Notes: generated by a model from the sequence alone, not told the origin. Positions 8,682 through 17,530 are shown, counted from the stretch's first letter. The stretch is 64,000 bases of DNA from Salibaculum sp035270045 (GCF_035270045.1 NZ_DATFIP010000054.1:4944-68943); one strand, 5' to 3'. Program-made: numbers and translations.

Positions 8682-10060
8682 CCGGCCGCGCGCCGCGCCG
8701 CCTGGGCACGCTCTGCGTGGCAATGCTGACCGCCTGCACGCCGGTGCCGCCGGGGCCCGAGACACCGTCGCGCGCGATCACCGGCCTGCCGGACCGGGTG
8801 GCGCCCGCCATGCGCTCTTTCCCCGGCCAGCGCGTTGACACGCCCACGCGCTCCAACCGCGAGATCGGTCGTGATTTCATGGACCTGTCGTTCCGCATGG
8901 AAAGCGGCCGGCCGGTGTCGCGGCTGACCCGTTTCGAAACACCCGTAAGCGTGCGCGTCACCGGCCAGGTCTCCGCCAGCCTGACCCATGACCTGCGGGC
9001 GCTGCTGGCCCGTCTGCGCGGCGAGGCCGACATCGACATCTTCATGACCAGCGCCCCGCAGGCGGCCATCACGGTCGAGGCGGTGCCAAAGGCCGTGCTC
9101 AACGACGCGGTGCCGCGCGCGGCCTGTTTCGTGGTGCCCCGGGTCTCGAGCTGGGCCGAGTTCAAGCGCGTCCGCCGGACCCCGCAAGTGGACTGGACCA
9201 CACTGGAGCGCCGCGACCGCGCCGCGGTCTTCGTGCCCTCTGACGCGGCCCCGCAAGAGATCCGCGACTGCCTGCACGAGGAGCTGGCCCAGGCGCTGGG
9301 GCCGCTCAACGATCTTTACCGGCTGCCCGACAGCACCTTCAACGATGACAACATCCACGCGGTGCTGACCGGTTTCGACATGCTGATCCTGCGCGCCTAC
9401 TACGACCCGGCACTGGCCAACGGGATGCGGCGCGGCGCGGTGGCCGCGCGGCTGCAAGGCATCCTTGCGCGGCTCAACCCCGCCGGTCAGTCCCAGCCGA
9501 TCCAACCGCTCGATGACACCCCGCGCGACTGGATCGACAACATCGAACTGGCGCTCTCGACGGGCCCGACCCCGGCGCGGCGGCGCAACGCGGCCTTCTC
9601 GGCGATCAGCCTGGGCGACTCGATGGACTGGCGGGGTCCGCGTGACGGCTTCGCGCATTATGCCTTTGGCCGGCTGAATGCCAGCCACGACCCCCAGGTC
9701 GCCCTGGACAGTTTCCGCCGTGCGATGCGGGTCTACGAAAGCAGCCCCCGCACCGAGCTGCACGCCGCCCACGTGGCGGTGCAGCTGGCCGCCTTCGCGC
9801 TGTCCACGGGGGACACGGTAACGGTCGAGGCCCTCGTCGACGGCGCGATCCCGGTCGCGCGGCGCCACGAGAACGCCGCGCTTCTGGCCACGCTGATGAT
9901 GTTCAAGGCCGAGGCGCTGGAGCTTCGGGGCCGCGACGCCGAGGCGCAGGCGCTGCGCATGGACTCTTTCGGGTGGGCGCGCTACGGCTTCGGGTCGGAT
10001 GACAACGTGCGCGCGCGGATGCGGGAAATCCGGGCGCTGACCCCGACACAAGGACATTGA
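8678..10060 (+). CDS. DUF2927 domain-containing lipoprotein
   Basis: Predicted lipoprotein of 460 residues. The N-terminus has a basic stretch, a short hydrophobic segment and the lipobox LTAC at about residues 17-20. The central part (about 100-260) carries the DUF2927 hallmark CLHEELAQALGPLNDLYRL followed by PDSTFNDDN. The C-terminal 180 residues are alanine-rich and helical, resembling tetratricopeptide-like repeats. Function is not established; DUF2927 proteins are common in Rhodobacteraceae next to MoxR/CoxE genes. It overlaps the GNAT gene by 4 nt and is 2 nt from the next small membrane-protein gene. Confidence 0.85.
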   Translation: MTGRAPRRLGTLCVAMLTACTPVPPGPETPSRAITGLPDRVAPAMRSFPGQRVDTPTRSNREIGRDFMDLSFRMESGRPVSRLTRFETPVSVRVTGQVSASLTHDLRALLARLRGEADIDIFMTSAPQAAITVEAVPKAVLNDAVPRAACFVVPRVSSWAEFKRVRRTPQVDWTTLERRDRAAVFVPSDAAPQEIRDCLHEELAQALGPLNDLYRLPDSTFNDDNIHAVLTGFDMLILRAYYDPALANGMRRGAVAARLQGILARLNPAGQSQPIQPLDDTPRDWIDNIELALSTGPTPARRRNAAFSAISLGDSMDWRGPRDGFAHYAFGRLNASHDPQVALDSFRRAMRVYESSPRTELHAAHVAVQLAAFALSTGDTVTVEALVDGAIPVARRHENAALLATLMMFKAEALELRGRDAEAQALRMDSFGWARYGFGSDDNVRARMREIRALTPTQGH

Positions 10061-10062
10061 CG

Positions 10063-10233
10063 ATGATCTACCCCCTTGGCGGCCTCGTGATCGGCGCGCT
10101 TGCCGGTGCCATCATGGCCCGGCGCAAAGGCGGCGGCGCGCTTGACATGCTGCAATGGGCGGCGGTGCTGGCCATCATCCTTGGCGTGGTGGGCCTGTTC
10201 ATCACCGTGTTCATCACCCGGGCCGCCGTGTAA
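10063..10233 (+). CDS. small membrane protein (56 aa), often misnamed apolipoprotein acyltransferase
   Basis: Short gene encoding 56 residues, MIYPLGGLVIGALAGAIMAR at the start. Two hydrophobic segments (about 4-18 and 32-52) flank a basic, glycine-rich loop (RRKGGGALDMLQ). A similar small protein is usual between the DUF2927 gene and the CoxE-like VWA gene in Rhodobacteraceae; it is sometimes named apolipoprotein acyltransferase, which its size rules out. AAGGA precedes the ATG at 9 nt. It sits 2 nt after the lipoprotein gene and 6 nt before the VWA gene, so it belongs to the operon and probably to the same inner-membrane assembly. Confidence 0.75.
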   Translation: MIYPLGGLVIGALAGAIMARRKGGGALDMLQWAAVLAIILGVVGLFITVFITRAAV

Positions 10234-10239
10234 CCCGGC

Positions 10240-11427
10240 ATGTTCCTGCGTTTTTTCGAGGTGCTGCGCGCGCACCGGGTGCCGGTGTCGCTGCGCGAAC
10301 ATCTGGCCTTTCTGGAGGCCCTGGCCGCGGGACTGGCCACCTATGACATCGAGGCCTTCTACTACCTCGCCCGCGCCACGCTGGTGAAGGACGAAAGGAA
10401 CATCGACAAGTTCGACCGCGCCTTCGCCGCCAGCTTCGAAGGGCTGGAATCGATCAGCGCAGCCGACATGATCGAGGCCCTGGACCTGCCCGCCGAATGG
10501 CTGGAGAAACTGGCCGAAAAGCACCTGAGCGCGGCAGAGCGCGCCGAGATCGAGGCCCTTGGCGGTTTCGACAAGCTGATGGAAACCCTGAAAAAGCGTC
10601 TCAGGGAACAGCAGGGCCGCCACCAGGGCGGCAACAAGTGGATCGGCACCGCCGGCACCTCGCCCTTCGGGGCCCATGGCTACAACCCCGAGGGTGTGCG
10701 CATCGGGCAGGACAAATCCCGCCACCAGCGCGCGGTCAAGGTCTGGGACAAGCGCGAATTCCGTGCCTACGACGATCAGATCCAGATCGGCACCCGCAAC
10801 GTCAAGGTCGCGCTGAAACGCCTGCGCAAATGGGTGCGCGACGGGGCCGAGGACGAACTGGACCTCGCCGGCACGATCCGCGCCACCGCCGAGCATGGCT
10901 ACCTCGACGTCAAGACCCGCCCCGAGCGGCGCAACGCGGTCAAGGTGCTGCTGTTTCTCGACGTGGGCGGGTCGATGGACCCGCATGTGCAGATGGTCGA
11001 GGAACTGTTCAGCGCCGCCCGGTCCGAGTTCAAGCACCTGGAATACTACTATTTCCACAACTGCCTTTACGAGGGCGTCTGGCGCGACAACCGCCGGCGC
11101 TGGAACGCGCGGACCCCGACATGGGAGGTGCTGCGCACCTACGGGGCCGACTACAAGTGCATCTTCGTGGGCGACGCCAGCATGTCACCCTACGAGATCG
11201 CATGGCCCGGCGGCGCCAACGAGCACTGGAACGAGGAAGCCGGCCAAGTCTGGCTGTCCCGCGCGCTGGATCAATGGCCCGACACGCTCTGGCTCAACCC
11301 TGTGCCGGATCGCCACTGGGGCCATACACAGTCCATCGGGATGATCCGCCAGATTATCGGCCCCGACCGCATGGTGCCGATGACACTGGAAGGGATCGAG
11401 CGCGGCATGAAGGTGTTGGGGCGGTGA
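10240..11427 (+). CDS. CoxE-like VWA domain-containing protein
   Basis: Cytoplasmic protein of 395 residues in the CoxE/YehP-like family. The N-terminal 200 residues are helical and charged; the C-terminal VWA domain begins near residue 230 with the MIDAS motif in LLFLDVGGSMD (about 241-247). The family pairs with MoxR ATPases, the VWA domain presenting a metal-dependent adhesion site to the client. The MoxR gene lies upstream in the same direction, supporting a functional pair. The stop codon overlaps the next GTG start (GTGA). Confidence 0.9.
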   Translation: MFLRFFEVLRAHRVPVSLREHLAFLEALAAGLATYDIEAFYYLARATLVKDERNIDKFDRAFAASFEGLESISAADMIEALDLPAEWLEKLAEKHLSAAERAEIEALGGFDKLMETLKKRLREQQGRHQGGNKWIGTAGTSPFGAHGYNPEGVRIGQDKSRHQRAVKVWDKREFRAYDDQIQIGTRNVKVALKRLRKWVRDGAEDELDLAGTIRATAEHGYLDVKTRPERRNAVKVLLFLDVGGSMDPHVQMVEELFSAARSEFKHLEYYYFHNCLYEGVWRDNRRRWNARTPTWEVLRTYGADYKCIFVGDASMSPYEIAWPGGANEHWNEEAGQVWLSRALDQWPDTLWLNPVPDRHWGHTQSIGMIRQIIGPDRMVPMTLEGIERGMKVLGR

Positions 11428-11765
11428 CGCGGCATCTCTGGAAGCGCCACAGGACCCTTTTCCTCTGTTTTCTGGTGGCGGTCGGGCTAATGCTCTTCTT
11501 CGGTGGGCGCGCGGTGATGTTCTCGCTGCGCTGGGATGCCGAAGCGCTGCGCACACAGCCGCTGGCCGGCTGGATGACACCGCGGTTGGTCAGCTACGCA
11601 CATGACCTGCCGCCCGAGGTCCTGTTCCCGATGCTGGGGCTGGACCCCGACGCGACACCACGGCGGATGACGCTGGAAGAGATCGCCAAGGCGCAGGGCA
11701 TTCCGACAGACCGTTTCCTGGCCGAGCTCGCGGCCCGGATCGCCGATCGGGGCGATTACCAGTGA
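11424..11765 (+). CDS. hypothetical protein with one N-terminal membrane segment
   Basis: Small protein of 113 residues beginning at a GTG that overlaps the VWA gene stop. After a basic start (TRHLWKRHRT) comes one membrane segment, LFLCFLVAVGLMLFFGG, then a soluble part of about 80 residues ending in ARIADRGDYQ. The C-terminal part resembles a small helical fold (MTLEEIAKAQGIPTDRFLAELAARI) with a helix-turn-helix-like character. I recognise no named family. It overlaps the following DedA gene by 4 nt, so it is part of the MoxR-CoxE operon. Confidence 0.75.
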   Translation: MTRHLWKRHRTLFLCFLVAVGLMLFFGGRAVMFSLRWDAEALRTQPLAGWMTPRLVSYAHDLPPEVLFPMLGLDPDATPRRMTLEEIAKAQGIPTDRFLAELAARIADRGDYQ

Positions 11766-12364
11766 TCGACCTGTTTTTCGAATTGGTATCCGGCTATGGC
11801 GCCATCGTGATCGCGCTGGCGACCTTCCTGTCCTGCCTGTTCCTGCCAGTCCCGTCCTCGGTCATGATGCTGGCCGGTGGCGCCTTCGTGGCCTCGGGCG
11901 ATATGTCGCTCATCGCCGTGCTGGGCGGGGCCTTCACAGGTGCCGTTCTGGGCGACCAGGTGGGCTATCGGATCGGGCGCTGGGGCGGGCCGCGCCTGTC
12001 GGCATGGCTGGCGCGCAGACCGGGGCGCGCGGCGGTTCTGGCCCGCGCCCAGGCAACGCTGCGCCACTGGGGCGGGGTCGGCGTGTTCTTTTCGACCTGG
12101 GCCGTCGCGCCGCTGGGCCCCTGGGTCAACGTGGCGGCGGGTGGGGCCGGTATGAGCGCGCTGCGTTTTACCATCTGGGACATGGCAGGCGAGGCGATCT
12201 GGGTCACGCTTTATGTCGGTCTCGGCTATAGCTTCGCCGCCAACCTGGACATGCTGGCCTCGACGCTTGGCAATGCGGTCGGCGCGCTTTCGGCGGGGGT
12301 TGTGGCTCTGCTTCTTGGATGGGTTCTGATCCGCCGGGTCCATCGCGATCAGGCAAACGCCTGA
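11762..12364 (+). CDS. DedA family membrane protein (VTT domain)
   Basis: Integral membrane protein of 200 residues with the DedA/VTT domain. The characteristic re-entrant loops appear as ATFLSCLFLPVPSSVMMLAGG and, after LGDQVGYRIGRWGG, as FFSTWAVAPLGPWVNVAAG. DedA proteins are inner-membrane scramblase-type transporters linked to undecaprenyl phosphate recycling, lipid flipping or proton-dependent homeostasis. The start is a GTG overlapping the previous gene (GTGA). Four hydrophobic segments are visible. It ends the tightly overlapping part of the operon, 45 nt before the M48 protease gene. Confidence 0.87.
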   Translation: MIDLFFELVSGYGAIVIALATFLSCLFLPVPSSVMMLAGGAFVASGDMSLIAVLGGAFTGAVLGDQVGYRIGRWGGPRLSAWLARRPGRAAVLARAQATLRHWGGVGVFFSTWAVAPLGPWVNVAAGGAGMSALRFTIWDMAGEAIWVTLYVGLGYSFAANLDMLASTLGNAVGALSAGVVALLLGWVLIRRVHRDQANA

Positions 12365-12409
12365 CCGATCGTCCTTGCCGCCCCTGCCCGGGGCGCCTAT
12401 CTCCATTTC

Positions 12410-13093
12410 ATGTTGCGCTTCGCCCCCATCCTGCTGGCCCTGCTCTACGGGGTCCTGCTTTACCGGTTTTCCGTCTGGAGGACGAAGCGCGAACTGGACG
12501 CGCGCTCGACCGAACTGGTGGACCCGCGCCTGAAGGCACTGACCGACGACCTGGCCCGAGTCGTCGACGTCCCCCGCATCAAGGTGCACATCTACGAGGT
12601 CGAGGCGGTCAACGGACTGGCCGCACCCGACGGGCGCATCTTCATCACCCGCGGGTTCTACAACAAGTATCGCGCGGGCGAGGTCACCGCGGGCGAAATG
12701 GCCAGCGTCATCGCGCATGAACTGGGCCACGTGGCGCTGGGGCACGCGCGGCGCCGGATGATCGACTTTTCCGGCCAGAATGCCCTGCGCACGGCGCTGG
12801 CGATGATCCTTTCGCGATTCCTGCCCGGGATCGGGCCGATCATCGCCAATTCGGCCATGTCGCTGCTGATGGCGCGGCTGAGCCGGTCCGACGAATACGA
12901 GGCCGACAGCTACGCCTCGGCCCTGCTGATCAAGGCGGGCATCGGGACCGGCCCACAGAAATCCCTGTTCGAGAAGCTCGACGGGATGACAGGCGCTGGC
13001 GGGGCCGCCATGCCGGCCTGGCTGATGAGCCACCCCAAGACGCCGAAGCGGATCGAGGCGATCGAGGCCAACGAGGCGAAGTGGCACGGCTGA
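12410..13093 (+). CDS. M48 family metalloprotease
   Basis: Membrane-anchored zinc protease of 227 residues. An N-terminal membrane segment (FAPILLALLYGVLLYRF) is followed by the M48 domain with the HEXXH motif in VIAHELGHVALGH (about 103-107) and the third zinc ligand region in SRSDEYEADSYA (about 160). A second hydrophobic part lies between them. Such proteases resemble HtpX/BepA-type enzymes that remove misfolded membrane or envelope proteins. Its position after MoxR-CoxE-DedA fits a role in envelope maintenance. No clear Shine-Dalgarno precedes the ATG. It converges on the PIN gene with 5 nt between stops. Confidence 0.88.
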   Translation: MLRFAPILLALLYGVLLYRFSVWRTKRELDARSTELVDPRLKALTDDLARVVDVPRIKVHIYEVEAVNGLAAPDGRIFITRGFYNKYRAGEVTAGEMASVIAHELGHVALGHARRRMIDFSGQNALRTALAMILSRFLPGIGPIIANSAMSLLMARLSRSDEYEADSYASALLIKAGIGTGPQKSLFEKLDGMTGAGGAAMPAWLMSHPKTPKRIEAIEANEAKWHG

Positions 13094-13098
13094 GGCGG

Positions 13099-13641
13099 CT
13101 ACCCCGCCAGTGCCTTGCCCAACCGTGGCAGCCGCGCCTTGCGCAAGAGCGCGCGCATCTCCCAGGCCTCGCCCGACAGGCGGCGGGCCTCTGCCAGGAC
13201 GTCTTGAGCGACAGCCGCGACCAGCGCGGGCTGCGCCTGCCAGACACCCACCAGGTAATTGTCCGGGTCCACGCGCGACACGCCCTCCTCGGCCAGCACG
13301 TTGCGCGGAAAATCCTTGGCGTTCAACGTCATGATCGCGTCGGCCGAGGCCGAAACCGCCGCCGCCAGAACATGAATATCCGCCGGGTCCGGTAGCCAGA
13401 AGCGCCGCTCCTTGCCTGGCGGCACGCGCACCACCGCCTCCGGGAACCGCAGGGACAGCGCCGCGATCTCGCCCCGGGCGAGGGTCTCGCCCTCGGGGCC
13501 GATCTTGCGCGCGGCGCGGGCCCATTCCTCTTCGATCCGGTCCGACCAGAGCGGCGTGAAGGCGCCTGCCTCGGCCACGCCCAGCACCATCTGGCGCATG
13601 ACAGTTGGATAGAGAACGCAGGCATCGATCACGATCTTCAC
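13099..13641 (-). CDS. PIN domain-containing protein
   Basis: PIN-fold protein of 180 residues. Conserved acidic residues are visible: Asp in VKIVIDACVLYP at the N-terminus, an acidic pair in RIEEEWARA, and LPDPADIHVLAAAVSASADAIMTLNAKDF in the middle, where the last Asp is the terminal catalytic position. PIN proteins are Mg2+-dependent ribonucleases, often VapC-like toxins. No antitoxin gene is adjacent; instead its GTG start overlaps the stop of the RlmI-like methyltransferase gene, and the extra C-terminal 40 residues are basic and helical. An RNA-processing role is possible. Confidence 0.82.
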   Translation of the reverse strand: MKIVIDACVLYPTVMRQMVLGVAEAGAFTPLWSDRIEEEWARAARKIGPEGETLARGEIAALSLRFPEAVVRVPPGKERRFWLPDPADIHVLAAAVSASADAIMTLNAKDFPRNVLAEEGVSRVDPDNYLVGVWQAQPALVAAVAQDVLAEARRLSGEAWEMRALLRKARLPRLGKALAG

Positions 13642-14834
13642 AGCCGGAACACCAGTGCCTTGAGGTAACCGCTTTCGGCCAGTTGCGGCAGTTGCGGATG
13701 ATCCGGCCCGGCAAAGCCGGTATGGATCAGCGGCCCGCGCCGACCAGCCTTGCCGATGCCCCGCGCACTGGCGTCGCGAAAGCGTTTCAGATCGGCGGCA
13801 TGGGAACAGGAACACAAGGCCAGGAACCCGCCCTCAGCTACCAGCGGGGCCGCCATGCGCGCGATGCGTTCATAGGCGCGCAGGCCCGGTTCCAGCGTCT
13901 TCTTGCTGGGCGCGAAGGCCGGCGGGTCGCAGATCACGACATCGAAGGTCTCGCCCTCGTCGGAAAGGCCCGCCAACGCTTCGAAGGCGTCGCCCTGGCG
14001 GGTCTCGAACCGGTCGGCCATGCCCCCGGCCTTCGCCCCGGCGCGGGCCAGCTCCAGCGCGGGGGACGAGCCGTCGACCGCCAGCGCGCTTGCGGCCCCG
14101 CCCGCCAGGGCGGCCAGCGAAAAGCCCCCGACATGGGAAAAGACATCCAGCACACGCGCACCGCGCGCCAGCCCGGCGACAAAGGCCTGGTTGGGCCGCT
14201 GGTCATAGAAAAGGCCCGTCTTCTGCCCGCCCATCAGGTCGGCCATGTAGGTGGCGCCGTTCATGGGCACGGGCACCGGGCCATCGGGGGCCCGGCCATG
14301 GACCACGGCCATCTCCTCGGGCAGGCCCTCCAGTGCGCGCGCCCGGCCGGTTCCGTTCTTGATGACGCAAGCCAGGCCGGTTTCGGCCACCAGCGCCTGC
14401 ACCAGCAGATCCAGACGCGTCTCGGCCCAGGCCGCGTTGGGCTGCACCACGGCGATGTCCCCGAACCGGTCTATGACCACGCCGGGCAGGCCATCTGCCT
14501 CGGCATGGATCAGTCGGTAACAAGGTACGTCATAGAGTGCCGCGCGCAGGGACAGGGCCCGTTTCAGCCGCCGCCGCAACCAGTCCTCGTCCAGCACCGC
14601 CCCCGGATCGCGGTCCAGCACCCGCGCGGCAATGCGCGAGGCGGGGTTGACCGTGACCAGCGCCAGGTCGCGACGCTCGGCATCCTGCAAAACGGCCAGC
14701 GCCCCCGGCGCCAGCGCTTTGGTGCGTCGGTCGAGGACCAGTTCGTTGGCATATACCCATGGAAATCCATGCCGGATCGCCTGGGGTTTCGCCTTGGGAA
14801 GGAGCCGCACACGCGGCAAGGAGGACTGCGACAT
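13638..14834 (-). CDS. class I SAM-dependent rRNA methyltransferase (RlmI-like)
   Basis: Protein of 398 residues with an N-terminal PUA domain (about 1-75) and a C-terminal Rossmann methyltransferase. Motif I is VLDVFSHVGGFSLAAL, and the base-flipping motif is VVICDPPAFAPSKK; a central EEHD-like domain lies between. RlmI methylates C1962 of 23S rRNA to m5C, and this family is the closest named relative; the exact target is inferred. The catalytic cysteine region ALCSCSHA is present near residue 340. The PIN gene is coupled downstream by a 4-nt overlap and a lipoprotein gene lies 40 nt upstream on the same strand. Confidence 0.87.
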   Translation of the reverse strand: MSQSSLPRVRLLPKAKPQAIRHGFPWVYANELVLDRRTKALAPGALAVLQDAERRDLALVTVNPASRIAARVLDRDPGAVLDEDWLRRRLKRALSLRAALYDVPCYRLIHAEADGLPGVVIDRFGDIAVVQPNAAWAETRLDLLVQALVAETGLACVIKNGTGRARALEGLPEEMAVVHGRAPDGPVPVPMNGATYMADLMGGQKTGLFYDQRPNQAFVAGLARGARVLDVFSHVGGFSLAALAGGAASALAVDGSSPALELARAGAKAGGMADRFETRQGDAFEALAGLSDEGETFDVVICDPPAFAPSKKTLEPGLRAYERIARMAAPLVAEGGFLALCSCSHAADLKRFRDASARGIGKAGRRGPLIHTGFAGPDHPQLPQLAESGYLKALVFRL

Positions 14835-14874
14835 GGCAGCCCTCCTAGCGGGTTCGGCGCCCCCGGGAAAGGGG

Positions 14875-15498
14875 TCAGCTGGCCGGTGTGGTATCCCACC
14901 CCGACGCGTCGGTCAGGGTATCGCGGAAAAGCGCCGCGAGATGCGCGAGGATGCGGACCTTCTGGGTCTCGCCGCGCTGTTCAGCCATCACCGCCGCCTG
15001 GCCGCCCAGGGCGGGCAGATCGGCAGTTACACGTCGGGTGGGTTCCAGCACCGCGCCGGTTTCGGCGTGGCGGATGGTCAGGTCGAACTTGATGGAATGC
15101 GTCCCGCCGACGGTGTAGCGCGTCCGCTCTGTCAGGGAATGGAACCGCGCCAGGGTGACATCCACAACAACCGGGGTTTCACCGTCCAGCCCTTCGGCGC
15201 CGCGGATGATGGCCGTCCTGAATATCTCGGAGACCTGGGACTTGCGATCGCCCAGCGGGTCGCCGCGCCAGACGATGTCGGCCAGTGGGTAAAAGGAGTT
15301 CGCCTCGGACACGGACAAGTCCGCAGGGGCGTCAAAGCGCACGGCCTCCAGTCGATAGTCGCGCGGGTCGTCCTGCGGGACGACCGCCCCCAGTTGCGGG
15401 GCCTGCATGGGGGCGTTTCGGGTGGGACCCTCGAAGCTGGAACAGGCGGAAACCACCATGCCGAGACCCAGGGCGAGTGCGAGTTTGATCCGTTTCAT
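14875..15498 (-). CDS. predicted lipoprotein, DUF6778-like
   Basis: Lipoprotein of 207 residues. The signal is MKRIKLALALGLGMVVSACS with a lipobox VSAC ending at about residue 19. The mature part begins with a glycine/proline linker and contains a stretch rich in beta strands (TVGGTHSIKFDLTIRHAETGAVLEP). It resembles a Roseobacter outer-membrane-associated lipoprotein family of unknown role that I know as DUF6778; this assignment is tentative. AAGGAG stands just before the ATG at 15498, which decides the start against longer readings. It precedes the RlmI-like gene by 40 nt. Confidence 0.78.
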   Translation of the reverse strand: MKRIKLALALGLGMVVSACSSFEGPTRNAPMQAPQLGAVVPQDDPRDYRLEAVRFDAPADLSVSEANSFYPLADIVWRGDPLGDRKSQVSEIFRTAIIRGAEGLDGETPVVVDVTLARFHSLTERTRYTVGGTHSIKFDLTIRHAETGAVLEPTRRVTADLPALGGQAAVMAEQRGETQKVRILAHLAALFRDTLTDASGWDTTPAS

Positions 15499-15640
15499 AT
15501 CTGCTCCTTCCGACCTGCCTCGTGCCGGATTGCGTGCTTTTTCTGATGGTAGACAAATGGACGGAAAATGCGTCGATAATGCGGTTCTGGCCGGACAATT
15601 CACGGTCATCTTTCCGGCAATGCCGGGGGTGAGGGCGCTT

Positions 15641-15652
15641 GTTAGCGCTAAC
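15641..15652. promoter_or_regulatory. LacI-type palindromic operator upstream of edd-eda
   Basis: The perfect 12-bp palindrome GTTAGCGCTAAC lies 54 bp before the edd ATG. Its central CG and overall form match operators of LacI-family sugar regulators. It is the only site of this kind I noticed in the window. No LacI-family gene is encoded nearby, so the regulator would be in trans. Confidence 0.6.
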
Positions 15653-15706
15653 TTGATGTGCTACCCGCATGGTTGAAGGTGCAATCCGATCAGACGAGAG
15701 GCCCCC

Positions 15707-17509
15707 ATGAGCGTTCAGAAATCCTTGCAGGAGGTCACGGACCGGATCATCGCCCGCAGCGAGGCGACCCGCCGCGACTACCTCGACCGCATGTCGGCGG
15801 CCGCCGCCGAGGGTCCGCGCCGGGCGCACCTGTCCTGCGGCAACCAGGCCCATGCCTATGCCGCCATGGGCGAGGACAAGGCCTCGCTGACAGATGACCG
15901 CCGCGCCAATGTCGGCATCGTCACCGCCTATAATGACATGCTATCGGCGCACCAGCCCTTCGAGACCTTCCCCGACCAGATCCGTGCCGCGGCGCGCAAG
16001 GCCGGCGGTACCGCCCAGGTCGCGGGCGGCGTTCCGGCCATGTGCGACGGCGTCACCCAGGGCCAGACCGGCATGGAACTGTCGCTGTTCTCGCGCGACG
16101 TGATCGCGCTCGCCGCCGCGGTGGGGCTTAGCCACAACACTTTCGATGCCGCGCTTTACCTCGGGGTCTGCGACAAGATCGTTCCGGGGCTTGTCATGGC
16201 CGCAGCCACCTTCGGTTATATCCCGGGCGTCTTCGTGCCCGCCGGCCCGATGATCAGCGGCTTGCCCAACGACGAGAAATCCAAGGTGCGCCAGAAATTC
16301 GCGACCGGCGAGATCGGCCGGGACGAATTGATGAAGGCCGAGATGGAAAGCTATCATGGTCCGGGCACCTGCACCTTCTACGGCACCGCCAATACCAACC
16401 AGATGCTGATGGAACTGATGGGGCTGCACCTGCCGGGCGCCAGCTTCGTCAACCCCGGCACGCCGATGCGCGACGCGCTGACGGCGGCGGCGACGGAACG
16501 GGCGCTGGGGATCACCGCGCTTGGCAACGACTTCCGCCCCGTCAGTGAAATTCTCGACGAAAAGGCCTTCGTCAACGGCATGGTCGGGCTGATGGCCACC
16601 GGCGGTTCAACCAACCTGGTGCTGCACCTGCCCGCCATGGCGCGTGCCGCCGGCATCGTGCTCGACCTGCAGGATTTCGCGGATATCTCGGCGATGACGC
16701 CGCTGATGGCCAAGGTCTATCCCAACGGCCTGGCCGACGTGAACCACTTCCACGCCGCGGGCGGGCTGCAATACATGATCGGGCAATTGCTCGACGCCGG
16801 CCTGCTGCACGAGGACGTCAAGACCGTGGCAGGCGACGGGCTGTCGCTCTACACCCGTGACCCCAAGCTTGATGGGGACAAGATCACCTATACCGACGGA
16901 CCGACCGAAACCGGCAACGACAAGATCCTTCGCCCCTGTTCCGACCCGTTCCAACGCAGCGGCGGGCTGGTCCAGTTGGAAGGCGATCTTGGCCGGGCCG
17001 TCATCAAGGTCTCGGCCGTGGCCGAGGACCGCCAGGTGATCGAGGCCCCGGCGCGCGTCTTTCACGACCAGGACCAGGTCAAGGCCGCCTTCAAGGCCGG
17101 CGAGATCACCGAGGACACGATCATCGTGGTCCGGTTCCAGGGGCCGCGGTCCAACGGGATGCCCGAACTGCACGGGCTGACGCCGGTGCTGTCGATCCTG
17201 CAGGATCGCGGACTGCGCGTGGCGCTGGTCACCGACGGGCGCATGTCGGGCGCGTCGGGCAAGGTGCCCGCGGCCATTCACGTCGCCCCCGAGGCCGCGC
17301 GGGGCGGGCCGATCGCGTTGCTGCGAGACGGCGACGTGCTGCGGCTGGATGCCACCGCCGGGCGGCTGGACTGCCTGACCAGCTTGGACGGACGCGAACC
17401 GGCCGAGGCGGACCTGACCGGCAACGGCAACGGCGTGGGCCGCGAGTTGTTCGAGACCTTCCGCCAAAGCTGCGGCCTTGCGACCGAGGGCGCCTCGGTC
17501 ATCCTCTGA
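15707..17509 (+). CDS. edd: phosphogluconate dehydratase
   Basis: Entner-Doudoroff dehydratase of 600 residues, the normal length, of the IlvD/Edd family. It converts 6-phosphogluconate to 2-keto-3-deoxy-6-phosphogluconate using a [4Fe-4S] cluster. Diagnostic parts include AYNDMLSAHQPFE, the cysteine motif PAMCDGVTQGQTGMELS, GVCDKIVPGL and the C-terminal VTDGRMSGASGKVPAAIHV. Cysteines in SCGNQAH, MCDG and VCDK are candidates for the cluster. GAGAGGC precedes the ATG. eda follows 21 nt later and completes the two-step pathway. A 12-bp palindrome 54 bp upstream suggests repression by a LacI-family regulator. Confidence 0.95.
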   Translation: MSVQKSLQEVTDRIIARSEATRRDYLDRMSAAAAEGPRRAHLSCGNQAHAYAAMGEDKASLTDDRRANVGIVTAYNDMLSAHQPFETFPDQIRAAARKAGGTAQVAGGVPAMCDGVTQGQTGMELSLFSRDVIALAAAVGLSHNTFDAALYLGVCDKIVPGLVMAAATFGYIPGVFVPAGPMISGLPNDEKSKVRQKFATGEIGRDELMKAEMESYHGPGTCTFYGTANTNQMLMELMGLHLPGASFVNPGTPMRDALTAAATERALGITALGNDFRPVSEILDEKAFVNGMVGLMATGGSTNLVLHLPAMARAAGIVLDLQDFADISAMTPLMAKVYPNGLADVNHFHAAGGLQYMIGQLLDAGLLHEDVKTVAGDGLSLYTRDPKLDGDKITYTDGPTETGNDKILRPCSDPFQRSGGLVQLEGDLGRAVIKVSAVAEDRQVIEAPARVFHDQDQVKAAFKAGEITEDTIIVVRFQGPRSNGMPELHGLTPVLSILQDRGLRVALVTDGRMSGASGKVPAAIHVAPEAARGGPIALLRDGDVLRLDATAGRLDCLTSLDGREPAEADLTGNGNGVGRELFETFRQSCGLATEGASVIL

Positions 17510-17530
17510 CCCTGCACGAAAGACCGAAAA

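Noticed and set aside
13099..13641. VapBC-type toxin-antitoxin system
   Set aside because: No small antitoxin gene is adjacent; the neighbour is a large methyltransferase gene that overlaps it.
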